Source: Clostridia bacterium | GTDB lineage: Bacteria; Bacillota; Clostridia; Christensenellales; Aristaeellaceae | NCBI GenBank assembly: GCA_017532155.1 | Contig: JAFXJP010000033.1 | Coordinates: 1 to 35,302 of the forward strand | Direction of reading: 5' to 3' | DNA length: 35,302 bases | Part shown: positions 16,110-23,586 of the stretch, in pieces | Layout of the letters: every line of letters starts with the position of its first letter | Position numbering within the stretch: position 1 is the stretch's first letter | Notes under the pieces: generated by a model | Database searches by the model: none | What the model was told of the DNA's origin: nothing | The model's input: only the letters and a program-made list of their open reading frames with translations | Made by a program: the position numbers and the translations under genes

Positions 16110-18371
16110 TTATTTTCGGCAGAAAACGCGGCACAGCGCCAGGGAGAGCTTATGCCGGAGCGGCAGCCGCTCTTCCAGAGACTGATAGACGTCCCGTGCG
16201 CGGGAAAGCGTTTCCTGCTGCGCGGCATGGCGGCCATAGCGGACGGCGGAAATCTGCGCGGCAATGTCGGTCAGATGCGTGCCGAGCTGCTGCTCAATGC
16301 GGGCGGCATACTGCAGCGGAGTTTCAGCCTGATCGCGCCTGACGCCAAGACAGGCAGCGCAGCTGAGCGCAGCCTCCCAGAGGATGAGAAGCGCCTGCGT
16401 TTCGGTGCGTGCGCGCTGCGCACGGTAAAGCGGATGCGTGGCGCGAATGCGCATGGCCAGCAAGACCACCAACGCGAGGACGATAAGCAATAGCAACCAC
16501 GGCAGAGGGGTGTTTTCAGGATCGCTGCTTTCAGGCGGCGGAGAAGGCGGCTGCGCAGGGTCTGGCGTGGGGGTCATCTCATTTTGTTCTTTGGGCTCCG
16601 GCGTGGGCGTATGAGAGGACTCGGGCGCGGGTTCCGGAGTGGGAGAGGGCGCCTGAGCGGGCTCCGGCGTGGGCGTAGATGCGTCATCCTGCGGCGGTGT
16701 GACGGCATCACTATGGCCGGATTCGTTGACAACCGGCGTAGCGTCGAAGGTGACCCAGCCAACGCCGTTGAAGTATACTTCCGTCCAGGCGTGCGCGTCA
16801 TGGCCGGTCACATGCGCCAGGCCGTGTGCGTCAGGCTTGGCGATATAGCCTTCCACATAGCGGGTGGGCAGATCCAGCATGCGGCACATGACCGTCATGG
16901 CGGTGGCAAAATAGGTACAGTAGCCTTTTTGCTCGGCCAGCAGGAACCAGGAAAGAAAATCGACCGATTCCGGCGGCGACTCTACATCCAGCGCGTAGGC
17001 GTAGTGCGTTTGCAGATAATTGCGCAGCGCGACGGCTTTTTCAAAGGGCGTGGATGCACCTGCAGCTGCAGCGGCTGCGATATCAAAAATCTCCTGCTGC
17101 AGATGGGAAGGAAGTCTGGTGTAGGTGGGATAGAGCTTTTCATAAGCGGGATCCTGGACCTGGGCATTGCTGGCGACAAGCGCAGCCATGCCGGTATCGG
17201 TGGCCTTCATGGGCAGATAACGCACGGAATACGTATCGCCTTCGCTGAGGTTTCGGGTGATGAAAACCTCCGTGCCGGTATTGAAATAGGCAACCATATT
17301 GTCGCCCAAAGACAGCAAGCGGATACGCTGCGGCGTGAAAAGTGTGCTGGCATTGCCCGAAAGCAGGGTGACGGAAAGCTGCTTTTCATTTTGCGTGGAG
17401 ATCAGGGGATAGTTCGTATTGAACAATTCATCGCGGATGGCCCGATAATGCACGGCATGCCAGCCATAGCGGCGGGCGCTGACGGAATCATACCACATGC
17501 CGCCGGTGTATGTATCCAGAATTGCGCCGCGCAGATAGGCCGTTTCATCAGTTTGCACGGTCATGACGTCGCGGTCGCTGGGCATGGCAGCGCCGCCCAG
17601 CTGTGTTTCTCCCAGCGGCATCCAGCCGTCGCTGGCCAGCGTATAGCGCGAGCGCTCTTCGGTGAAAAAGAAATGATCGTCGATGGTATCGCGCAGCTTT
17701 TGCGCCAGCGTGGCAAAGGGCTCTGTTTTTGTGCCTTCTGCGGGGGCGAGCGCCAGGCTGAGGCAGGTAAACAGCGCGATCAGCGGCAGCGCCAGCGGAG
17801 ATATAAAGCGCGGCGGCTGATCGGGATCGGTGTTTTCATATTGATGCGTAACGGCATAATGCAGCGCCAGCGCCGGCAACACAGGCAGCATATACAGGCT
17901 GCTTTCATGCAGTCCCAGCATCCACTCCATTGTCAGCAGCGCCGCTGCGCCAAATACCGGCAGATACAGGCCGTTGTCGGGCGTTGTCATAGCGCAGCAA
18001 AGCAGCGTCAGCAGGACGCATAGCTGCGTGCAGAGCACATCGCCGTACAGATACAGCGCGGTATCGGCGCCGCTGAGCCATAGCTGCAGAATGCGGATGC
18101 AGGCAACAGTATCGCGCAGGAAGCCAACGCCAAAGGAATAGAGCAGCGCCTGCACGATGAAAAACAGAAGACAGCACAGCGGCAGCAGCCTTTTGCGCAG
18201 CAAAAATACGCTGCATACAAGCGAGACGGCAGCGGAAATGAGGCAGTATTGCGGAATCAGATGGGTTAATTGCGCGCCGTGCAGCAGCGGGAGGCCAAGC
18301 CCCAGCGACAATAATAGCATTACTGGCAGCTGCAGCACAGCGCGGGGGATGCGATTAAGCCGGCGTGACAT
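16110..18371 (-). CDS. Transglutaminase-like membrane protein (DUF3488/TgpA type)
   Basis: A 753-residue membrane protein. About six hydrophobic segments fill residues 10-220, followed by an extracytoplasmic domain with a transglutaminase-like core. The catalytic triad is Cys485 (KGYCTYFA), His527 (HDAHAWTEV) and Asp543 (VTFDATP). A Pro/Glu/Thr-rich linker at about 560-625 precedes a final membrane segment (PWLLLLIVLALVVLLAM) and a DUF4129-like cytoplasmic tail. Whether it acts as a protease or crosslinker is not established for most relatives. The ATG at 18371 has GGTGGAGGT just upstream and overlaps the DUF58 gene by 17 bases; an earlier in-frame start at 18410 lacks a binding site. It is the third gene of the common MoxR-DUF58-transglutaminase operon. 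Confidence 0.9.
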   Translation of the reverse strand: MSRRLNRIPRAVLQLPVMLLLSLGLGLPLLHGAQLTHLIPQYCLISAAVSLVCSVFLLRKRLLPLCCLLFFIVQALLYSFGVGFLRDTVACIRILQLWLSGADTALYLYGDVLCTQLCVLLTLLCCAMTTPDNGLYLPVFGAAALLTMEWMLGLHESSLYMLPVLPALALHYAVTHQYENTDPDQPPRFISPLALPLIALFTCLSLALAPAEGTKTEPFATLAQKLRDTIDDHFFFTEERSRYTLASDGWMPLGETQLGGAAMPSDRDVMTVQTDETAYLRGAILDTYTGGMWYDSVSARRYGWHAVHYRAIRDELFNTNYPLISTQNEKQLSVTLLSGNASTLFTPQRIRLLSLGDNMVAYFNTGTEVFITRNLSEGDTYSVRYLPMKATDTGMAALVASNAQVQDPAYEKLYPTYTRLPSHLQQEIFDIAAAAAAGASTPFEKAVALRNYLQTHYAYALDVESPPESVDFLSWFLLAEQKGYCTYFATAMTVMCRMLDLPTRYVEGYIAKPDAHGLAHVTGHDAHAWTEVYFNGVGWVTFDATPVVNESGHSDAVTPPQDDASTPTPEPAQAPSPTPEPAPESSHTPTPEPKEQNEMTPTPDPAQPPSPPPESSDPENTPLPWLLLLIVLALVVLLAMRIRATHPLYRAQRARTETQALLILWEAALSCAACLGVRRDQAETPLQYAARIEQQLGTHLTDIAAQISAVRYGRHAAQQETLSRARDVYQSLEERLPLRHKLSLALCRVFCRK

Positions 18372-19506
18372 AGCATACCTCCACCAAGCATTGCTGCAGT
18401 TGGGCCACATAAGGCCGGTCGTGTTCGCTGTCAGGCGTGCGCGTAATCAGATAAACACGCGCATTGGGCCCCATCTGGCGAATGTGCTTGACGCCCTCGA
18501 CGATGGCGGCGTTCAGCTGGGAAGTGATGATCACCGTAGCGCCTGTCTGACGCATGCGGCGCAGCTCCATGCGCAGCACACGGTCAAATTCGATGCCGCC
18601 GATAAAGGGCTGACAGGCCAGCATTTCCTGCAGATGCGGCACATCCTCTGTTTTGCTGGAATGGAATTCCTGCGAGGTGTCGCCGTAGAGCGGCATGCGC
18701 ACGGGCGACTGGGTTTTCAATTGCATGGCAACGACTGACAGCGCCGTTTCGCACAGCGCGTCGCGCAGCGTCAGGCGGTCGTCGGAGGATTCCTGCGCTG
18801 TGCCGGGCTGGCTGCAATCGAGCAGTACCAGCGTATCCGGCGGCGCCGGCGTTTCAAAGCGGCGTACAATCAACTCCCGCTTGCGGGCGGAAAGCTTCCA
18901 GTGCACGCGCTTGAGCGAATCGCCCAGACGGTATGCGCGCACATCCTCAGGGGAGGAAAGATCCTCTGTGGTGCGGTTTTGCAGCGAACGGCCGTCATCA
19001 TTGGAGAGAAAACGCAGCTTTTCCACATCGAAGGGGCGCGGCAGCACCAGAAACTGCGCCTTTTCCTTTTTGCAGCGGACACGCGCACGGAAAAGACCGA
19101 ACAGATCGTAGAAGGTATATTCCTGAATGCCGGTTTCGAACATGCCTGTATGCTGTGTGGGCAGGGACAGGAAAATCTCCTGAGAACGTCGCATGTGCGG
19201 CTGCGCGGTCAGATACAAAGAAGCATCGCCGCACTGCACTGTGATTTCCAGCGGATACACGGGCATGAGGCCGCGGCGGCTGATGCATATAATCCCATCG
19301 GCTTTTTCGCCGCGCAGCACGCGGGCGGCAGGCAGCGAGAAATCAAGGCGCAGCTGCAGGCGCGACAACAAAATGCTTGCCAGCGAAAAAAGCAGCGCAA
19401 GCATAATGAACAAGGCGGTCAGATAAAATATCCGGCCGCCCAGCGACATCCCGCACAAAAGCGCAGAAAGGGAGATCGCAAGCAGGGCTTGTCCGCGCGC
19501 CGTCAC
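18355..19506 (-). CDS. DUF58 domain protein (MoxR operon partner)
   Basis: A 383-residue protein with two N-terminal membrane segments (about residues 8-48) and a DUF58 / von Willebrand-like C-terminal part. The diagnostic DUF58 stretch reads DVRAYRLGDSLKRVHWKLSA, followed by RELIVRRFE. A beta-rich region between the two (about 50-160) should be outside the ATPase contact. A GTG start at 19506 overlaps the MoxR stop in GTGA, so the two are translationally coupled. DUF58 proteins are thought to be clients or adaptors of MoxR ATPases, but their biochemical role remains unclear. Confidence 0.92.
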   Translation of the reverse strand: MTARGQALLAISLSALLCGMSLGGRIFYLTALFIMLALLFSLASILLSRLQLRLDFSLPAARVLRGEKADGIICISRRGLMPVYPLEITVQCGDASLYLTAQPHMRRSQEIFLSLPTQHTGMFETGIQEYTFYDLFGLFRARVRCKKEKAQFLVLPRPFDVEKLRFLSNDDGRSLQNRTTEDLSSPEDVRAYRLGDSLKRVHWKLSARKRELIVRRFETPAPPDTLVLLDCSQPGTAQESSDDRLTLRDALCETALSVVAMQLKTQSPVRMPLYGDTSQEFHSSKTEDVPHLQEMLACQPFIGGIEFDRVLRMELRRMRQTGATVIITSQLNAAIVEGVKHIRQMGPNARVYLITRTPDSEHDRPYVAQLQQCLVEVCYVTPA

Positions 19507-20456
19507 GGCAGCTTTACGGGCACGGGCACGCTGGAGAGCAGCGACAAAAGAATGTTTTGTGCAGACTGCCCCTTCATGCGCGCTTCGGGCGTGAGAATCA
19601 AACGGTGTGAAAGCACAGGCAGCGCCATGCGCTTGACGTCATCAGGCAGAATATAATCGCGGCCTGCCAGCACGGCGCAGGCCTGGGCGGCACGGATGAG
19701 CGCAATGGCGCCGCGCGGCGACACGCCAAGCAAAAGCGCGGGATGGCTGCGCGTGCAGGCGGCGATCTGCGCCACATAAGAGCGCACCTCGCGGCTGCAG
19801 TATACGCTGCCAACCTCCTCCTGCATGGCGATAACATCACCGGCGCTGCACACGGGAGCAAGCGTCTGCAGGGGAGAAACCTGGCCGGAATAGCGCTCCA
19901 GCACGTCCATCTCCTCCTCGATGGAGGGATAGCCGATGGAAATGCGCAGGAAGAAGCGGTCCATCTGCGCTTCCGGCAGGGGATAGGTGCCGACAAAATC
20001 AACAGGATTCTGCGTGGCAAGCACCATAAAGGGCCTTGGCAGCGGATGGGTAACGCCATCGACCGTCACCTGGCCTTCTTCCATCACCTCCAGGAGGGAG
20101 GACTGGGTTTTGGGCGAGGTGCGGTTGATTTCGTCCGCCAGTACCAGCTGGCTCATGACAGCGCCGGGCTTGAATTCCATTTCGCCCGTCTGCAGCGAGG
20201 GCAGGGTAAAGCCGGTGATATCGCTGGGCATGACGTCGGGCGTAAACTGGATGCGCTTGAAGGAACAGTTGAGGGATTTGGCCAGCGCGGCGACAAGCGT
20301 GGTTTTGCCAACGCCGGGCACATCCTCAATGAGCACATGGCCTTTGCACAAAAGCGCGATCAGCGCCAGCTCGATGGCTTCATCCTTGCCGACAATGACC
20401 TTGCGAACGTTTTGCTGGAGGGAATATATCAAAGATCGTACCTGATTTTGCTGCAT
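19503..20456 (-). CDS. MoxR-family AAA+ ATPase
   Basis: A 317-residue cytoplasmic AAA+ ATPase, the normal length for MoxR. Walker A is at about 46-53 (VPGVGKTT), Walker B at 105-110 (VLADEI), sensor 1 at 147-150 (ATQN), and the family sequences FTPDVMPSDITG, NRTSPKTQSSLLE and GVSPRGAIAL are all present. MoxR proteins act as chaperone-like activators of partner proteins, usually encoded next door. Here the partners are the DUF58 and transglutaminase proteins that follow. GAAGGAG precedes the ATG, and a near-consensus promoter is present 44 bases upstream. It is the first gene of a three-gene operon. Confidence 0.95.
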   Translation of the reverse strand: MQQNQVRSLIYSLQQNVRKVIVGKDEAIELALIALLCKGHVLIEDVPGVGKTTLVAALAKSLNCSFKRIQFTPDVMPSDITGFTLPSLQTGEMEFKPGAVMSQLVLADEINRTSPKTQSSLLEVMEEGQVTVDGVTHPLPRPFMVLATQNPVDFVGTYPLPEAQMDRFFLRISIGYPSIEEEMDVLERYSGQVSPLQTLAPVCSAGDVIAMQEEVGSVYCSREVRSYVAQIAACTRSHPALLLGVSPRGAIALIRAAQACAVLAGRDYILPDDVKRMALPVLSHRLILTPEARMKGQSAQNILLSLLSSVPVPVKLP

Positions 20457-20499
20457 AAAAGCTCCTTCGGTCGAAAAATGTAGCGGTTGATTCCTTCAT

Positions 20500-20528
20500 A
20501 GTATACCCTGAACCGCCTGTTTTTTCAA
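20500..20528 (-). promoter_or_regulatory. Sigma-A promoter of the MoxR operon
   Basis: On the minus strand TTGAAA (20523-20528), 17 bases and TATACT (20500-20505). Five of six bases match consensus in each box. It directs transcription leftward into the MoxR gene and is divergent from the promoter at 20653. Confidence 0.85.
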
Positions 20529-20615
20529 TCTTTCTGCCAATTGCACGAAATATTTACATCCTCTGGCGGCAATGGGATAAATTTAGCATGCGCAAATGAA
20601 AGAAAAGTATAATTG

Positions 20616-20658
20616 TTTCACGTCTTTTCTTTATATTTGGCGTGAAATATGTTATAAT
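20616..20658 (+). promoter_or_regulatory. Extended -10 promoter flanked by an inverted repeat
   Basis: TATAAT (20653-20658) with a TG extension at 20650-20651 is the probable -10 for the gene at 20692; the -35 region (TTTATA, 20630-20635) is poor. TTTCACG (20616-20622) and CGTGAAA (20641-20647) form an inverted repeat that brackets the -35. This arrangement suits a dimeric regulator. Confidence 0.6.
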
Positions 20659-20691
20659 ATACTTTGTATTATGTCCATTGGAGGTTTGAGC

Positions 20692-21723
20692 ATGTTTGGA
20701 CGCATGATGAACAGCTATTATTATGGTAAAAGCGGCAAGGGCGACTATCGCAAAGAGGATTTGCCCAAGAACCGCTGGCAGCTTTTCTGGGAAATGCTGC
20801 GTGTGCGCCTGTCCGGCATCTGCCGTGTGAACCTGATGACGGTTGCGCTGTGGATCCCCATGATGCTGGTGATTATGCTGACGGTCAATTCCTTTGTGAC
20901 CATCAGTGGTATGGAACGTGTGACGGATGAAGCGACCGGCTATAGCTATACGGTGCTGGTGTATGATGATATCGTGGATGAAAACGGCAATGTGACGACT
21001 CCTGGCTGGACGACGCCTGTCAACGATGTGCTCAGCATGACGCTGCTGATGCTGATTCCCTGCATTCTGATTACCGGCCCTGCGCAGGCGGGCATGGCGT
21101 ACGTCATGCGCAACTGGGCGCGCGACGAGCATGCCTTCCCCTGGGCGGATTTTAAGGATGCGGTCAAGGATAACTGGAAGCAGGCGCTGGGCATTTCTGC
21201 CCTTACGGCGGTGCTGCCCTATATGATTTACATCGGCTATAATTTTTATGGTCAGATGCAGCAGGAGCAGGGCTTGCTCTTTATGGTGCCGCAGATGCTG
21301 ATGGTGATCATCGGCGTGATGTGGTGCCTGGCGCTGGTCTATTTCTATCCGCTGATGGTATCCTATAAAATGACCTTTGGCCAGCTGCTCAAGAACGGCT
21401 TTGTGATGGCCATTGCGCGGCTGCCTATGAACGTGGGCATTCGTCTGGCGACGCTGATTCCCACCATCATTGCGCTGGCGGTGATGCTGCTGAGCAACAG
21501 CTGGCTGTATGCGCTGCTGGGCCTGGCGCTGTATTATGTGATCTTTGGCAATGCCATGACGCGCTTCATCTTTGCCTCCTACACCAACGGCGTGTTTGAT
21601 AAATATATCAATTCCCGCATCGAGGGCGTGGAAATCAACCGCGGCCTGGCCAAGGAAGATGACGACGACTACGACGATGAGGACGAAGAGGAAGAAACTT
21701 CCTCTGTCAATCTGCCCCAATAA
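20692..21723 (+). CDS. Membrane protein, DUF624/YesL-like
   Basis: A 343-residue protein with about six hydrophobic segments (near residues 50-72, 115-137, 163-183, 197-222, 240-265 and 268-295). It opens with a polar N-terminus (MFGRMMNSYYYGKSGKGDYR) and ends with a very acidic tail (EEDDDDYDDEDEEEE is interrupted by only a few residues). Overall layout and the sequence RWQLFWEMLRVRLSGICRVN resemble DUF624/YesL-type proteins of Firmicutes, a family often found with carbohydrate genes but of unknown function. The ATG at 20692 is supported by GGAGG at 20680-20684; an earlier in-frame ATG at 20671 would swallow that site. The acidic tail might contact a cytoplasmic partner. Confidence 0.7.
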   Translation: MFGRMMNSYYYGKSGKGDYRKEDLPKNRWQLFWEMLRVRLSGICRVNLMTVALWIPMMLVIMLTVNSFVTISGMERVTDEATGYSYTVLVYDDIVDENGNVTTPGWTTPVNDVLSMTLLMLIPCILITGPAQAGMAYVMRNWARDEHAFPWADFKDAVKDNWKQALGISALTAVLPYMIYIGYNFYGQMQQEQGLLFMVPQMLMVIIGVMWCLALVYFYPLMVSYKMTFGQLLKNGFVMAIARLPMNVGIRLATLIPTIIALAVMLLSNSWLYALLGLALYYVIFGNAMTRFIFASYTNGVFDKYINSRIEGVEINRGLAKEDDDDYDDEDEEEETSSVNLPQ

Positions 21724-21725
21724 CG

Positions 21726-21767
21726 CGCATACTGCTATGCGGAGGTGATCAAATGCATCCGCATAGC
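21726..21767 (+). promoter_or_regulatory. Mutually exclusive hairpins over a ribosome binding site
   Basis: Three related elements lie around the start of the small gene at 21753. CGCATA (21726-21731) can pair with TATGCG (21736-21741), leaving most of the Shine-Dalgarno free. The overlapping GCTATGCGG (21734-21742) can instead pair with CCGCATAGC (21759-21767), a perfect 9-bp stem that captures the first bases of GGAGG and loops out the start codon. Only one can form at a time. Confidence 0.5.
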
Positions 21768-21917
21768 GATGAAATGTATTTGAAATATCAGGCCGCGCAA
21801 GAGCTGGGCCTGATGGAAAAGCTTTGCCGCGTGGGCTGGAGCGGCCTTTCTGCCCGGGAAACAGGGCAGATTGGCGGCATAGTGCGCCGGATGAAAACAC
21901 AGCGAAAGGAGCCGTAA
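21753..21917 (+). CDS. Short SASP-like spore protein (alpha/beta family, minor type)
   Basis: A 54-residue gene. GGAGGTGATC, an excellent ribosome binding site, lies seven bases before the ATG. The product contains QELGLMEKLCRVGWSGLS followed by ARETGQIGGIVRRM. The pattern ELGL-x-x-K-x-x-x-VGW, L-S/T-A-x-E-T-G-x-IGG is that of the minor alpha/beta-type small acid-soluble spore proteins of Clostridia, which share the TGxIGG half with classical SASPs but are shorter. If correct it binds DNA in the spore. It carries an unusual cysteine. It ends six bases before the methyltransferase start, so it is part of the operon beginning at 20692 or one of its own. The gene is well supported; the family assignment is from motif recognition. 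Confidence 0.75.
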   Translation: MHPHSDEMYLKYQAAQELGLMEKLCRVGWSGLSARETGQIGGIVRRMKTQRKEP

Positions 21918-21923
21918 CGGCTG

Positions 21924-22676
21924 ATGTATACCGCCTTTGCCTCGGTGTATGACCGACTGATGAACAACGTCGATTACGACAAATGGGCGCAGCATTATGC
22001 GTATTTGTTGTCTGCCGGCGGTGTTCAGCGCGGGCGGGTATGCGAATGTGCCTGCGGTACGGGCGCGCTGACGGTGCGCCTGGCTAAGCTGGGGTATCAG
22101 ATGACGGGCGTGGATCTCAGCCAGGAGATGCTCTCTGTGGCGGTGGAAAAGGCACGCAGCGCAGGTGTGACGGTGCCTTTTGTCAAGCAGGATATGTGCT
22201 ATCTTCAATTGCACCGCCGGCAGGATGCCATCCTTTGTACGTGCGACGGGGTCAATTATCTGACAAAGCCCGAGCGCGTGCGTACATTCCTCAGCGCAGC
22301 ATATCAGGCGCTCAAGCCCGGCGGCGTGCTGGTAATGGATATTTCTACGCCCTACAAGCTGCAGCATATCCTGGGCAACAACACGCTGGGCTGTCAGGAT
22401 GAGGACGTGAGCTATGTCTGGCAAAACAGCTATCATCCCCGCACGCATACGGTGGATTTGAATTTGTCCATCTTCGTGCGCGATGAAAATGGTACCTACA
22501 CGCGCTTTGAGGAAAAACAGACCCAGCGCGCGCATACCATGGAAGAAATGCAGAAATACCTGGAGGATACCGGGTTTACCAAGATACGCTTTTACGGCGG
22601 AGAGCGGAGGCGCGCGCCCAAAGAGACGGATCAGCGCTGGCATATCCGCGCCGTAAAGCCAAAGGAGAAAAAATGA
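21924..22676 (+). CDS. Class I SAM-dependent methyltransferase
   Basis: A 250-residue cytoplasmic methyltransferase. Motif I is at about residues 39-50 (VCECACGTGALT), the acidic end of beta-2 is GVDLSQEML, and the post-I motif region continues with VKQDMCYL. The style (YTAFASVYDRLMNNVDYDKWAQHY at the start is split as YTAFASVYDRLM and DYDKWAQHY) is typical of the small-molecule or uncharacterised methyltransferases often linked to ribosome-silencing or chaperone genes in Clostridia. The substrate cannot be told. Its last bases overlap the Hsp33 start in ATGA, so the two are translationally coupled. It begins six bases after the SASP-like gene, whose end supplies AAAGGAG as its ribosome binding site. 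Confidence 0.9.
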   Translation: MYTAFASVYDRLMNNVDYDKWAQHYAYLLSAGGVQRGRVCECACGTGALTVRLAKLGYQMTGVDLSQEMLSVAVEKARSAGVTVPFVKQDMCYLQLHRRQDAILCTCDGVNYLTKPERVRTFLSAAYQALKPGGVLVMDISTPYKLQHILGNNTLGCQDEDVSYVWQNSYHPRTHTVDLNLSIFVRDENGTYTRFEEKQTQRAHTMEEMQKYLEDTGFTKIRFYGGERRRAPKETDQRWHIRAVKPKEKK

Positions 22677-23569
22677 TTAATCAGCCTTTTAACGAACCGG
22701 ACGCCCTGCTGCGCATGGCCATCTGCAATGGCGAAGCGCGCGTGATGCTGATGCGTACCACCCAGATGGCGCAGAAGGCCGGCGATCTGCACAATGCATC
22801 TGACGTTGCCATTGCTGCCATGAGCCGTCTGATGACGGGCACGGCGATGCTGGGTGTGATGATGAAGGAAGATACCGCCAATACCACGGTCATCGTGGAT
22901 GGCGGCGGCCCCGGCGGACGCATGACGTGCGTGGCGCATGGCGGCAATGTGAAGATCAGCATGATCAATCCCAAGGTAGAGCTGCCTGCGCTGCCGGACG
23001 GCCGTCCGGATGTGTCGGGGCTTGTAGGCCGCGAAGGCATGCTGACAGTCATCCGCGACTATGGCGTGGGCGAGCCCTACATTGGCAAGACTGAGCTGGT
23101 TTCGGGCGAGCTGGGCGAGGATTTTGCAGCGTATTATACCTCCAGCGAGCAGACGCCCTCCATCGTGTCGCTGGGCGCGATTGTGCATGAGGGCATGGTG
23201 CTCTCTGCCGGCGGCGTGCTGGTGCAGGCAATGCCCGGCTGCAGCCGCAAGACGCTGGAGATGCTGGATATGCGCGCGATGCTCTTTTCCGGTATCAGCC
23301 GCGATTTGTTCGAAGATCCGCTCGACGACCTGGCTGATCGCTGGTTCCGCGACATGGATATGGTCAAGCTTGACCGCCAGCCGCTGCAGTATCGCTGCGA
23401 TTGCAGCCGCCAGAAGGCGCTGCGCATGCTCAAGAGTATTGGTCGCGAACAGCTGCTGGAGATCCTTCAGGAGGATCACGGCGCGGAGATGACGTGTCAT
23501 TTCTGCCATACCACGCATACGTTTGACGAAAACGATCTCAAGGCGCTGCTCGCCAGCGGGATGAATTGA
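22673..23569 (+). CDS. hslO: Redox-regulated chaperone Hsp33
   Basis: A 298-residue Hsp33, normal length. The C-terminal zinc-binding redox switch has all four cysteines: Cys242-Asp-Cys244 and Cys275-His-Phe-Cys278. The N-terminal domain shows the family sequences GTAMLGVMMK, VDGGGPGG and GNVKISMINPKVELP. Under oxidative or heat stress the cysteines form disulfides, zinc is released, and the protein becomes an ATP-independent holdase. In an anaerobe it would protect proteins during accidental oxygen exposure. It overlaps the methyltransferase by four bases. Identity is secure. Confidence 0.97.
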   Translation: MINQPFNEPDALLRMAICNGEARVMLMRTTQMAQKAGDLHNASDVAIAAMSRLMTGTAMLGVMMKEDTANTTVIVDGGGPGGRMTCVAHGGNVKISMINPKVELPALPDGRPDVSGLVGREGMLTVIRDYGVGEPYIGKTELVSGELGEDFAAYYTSSEQTPSIVSLGAIVHEGMVLSAGGVLVQAMPGCSRKTLEMLDMRAMLFSGISRDLFEDPLDDLADRWFRDMDMVKLDRQPLQYRCDCSRQKALRMLKSIGREQLLEILQEDHGAEMTCHFCHTTHTFDENDLKALLASGMN

Positions 23570-23586
23570 TGCGGCAGGAGGAATTG

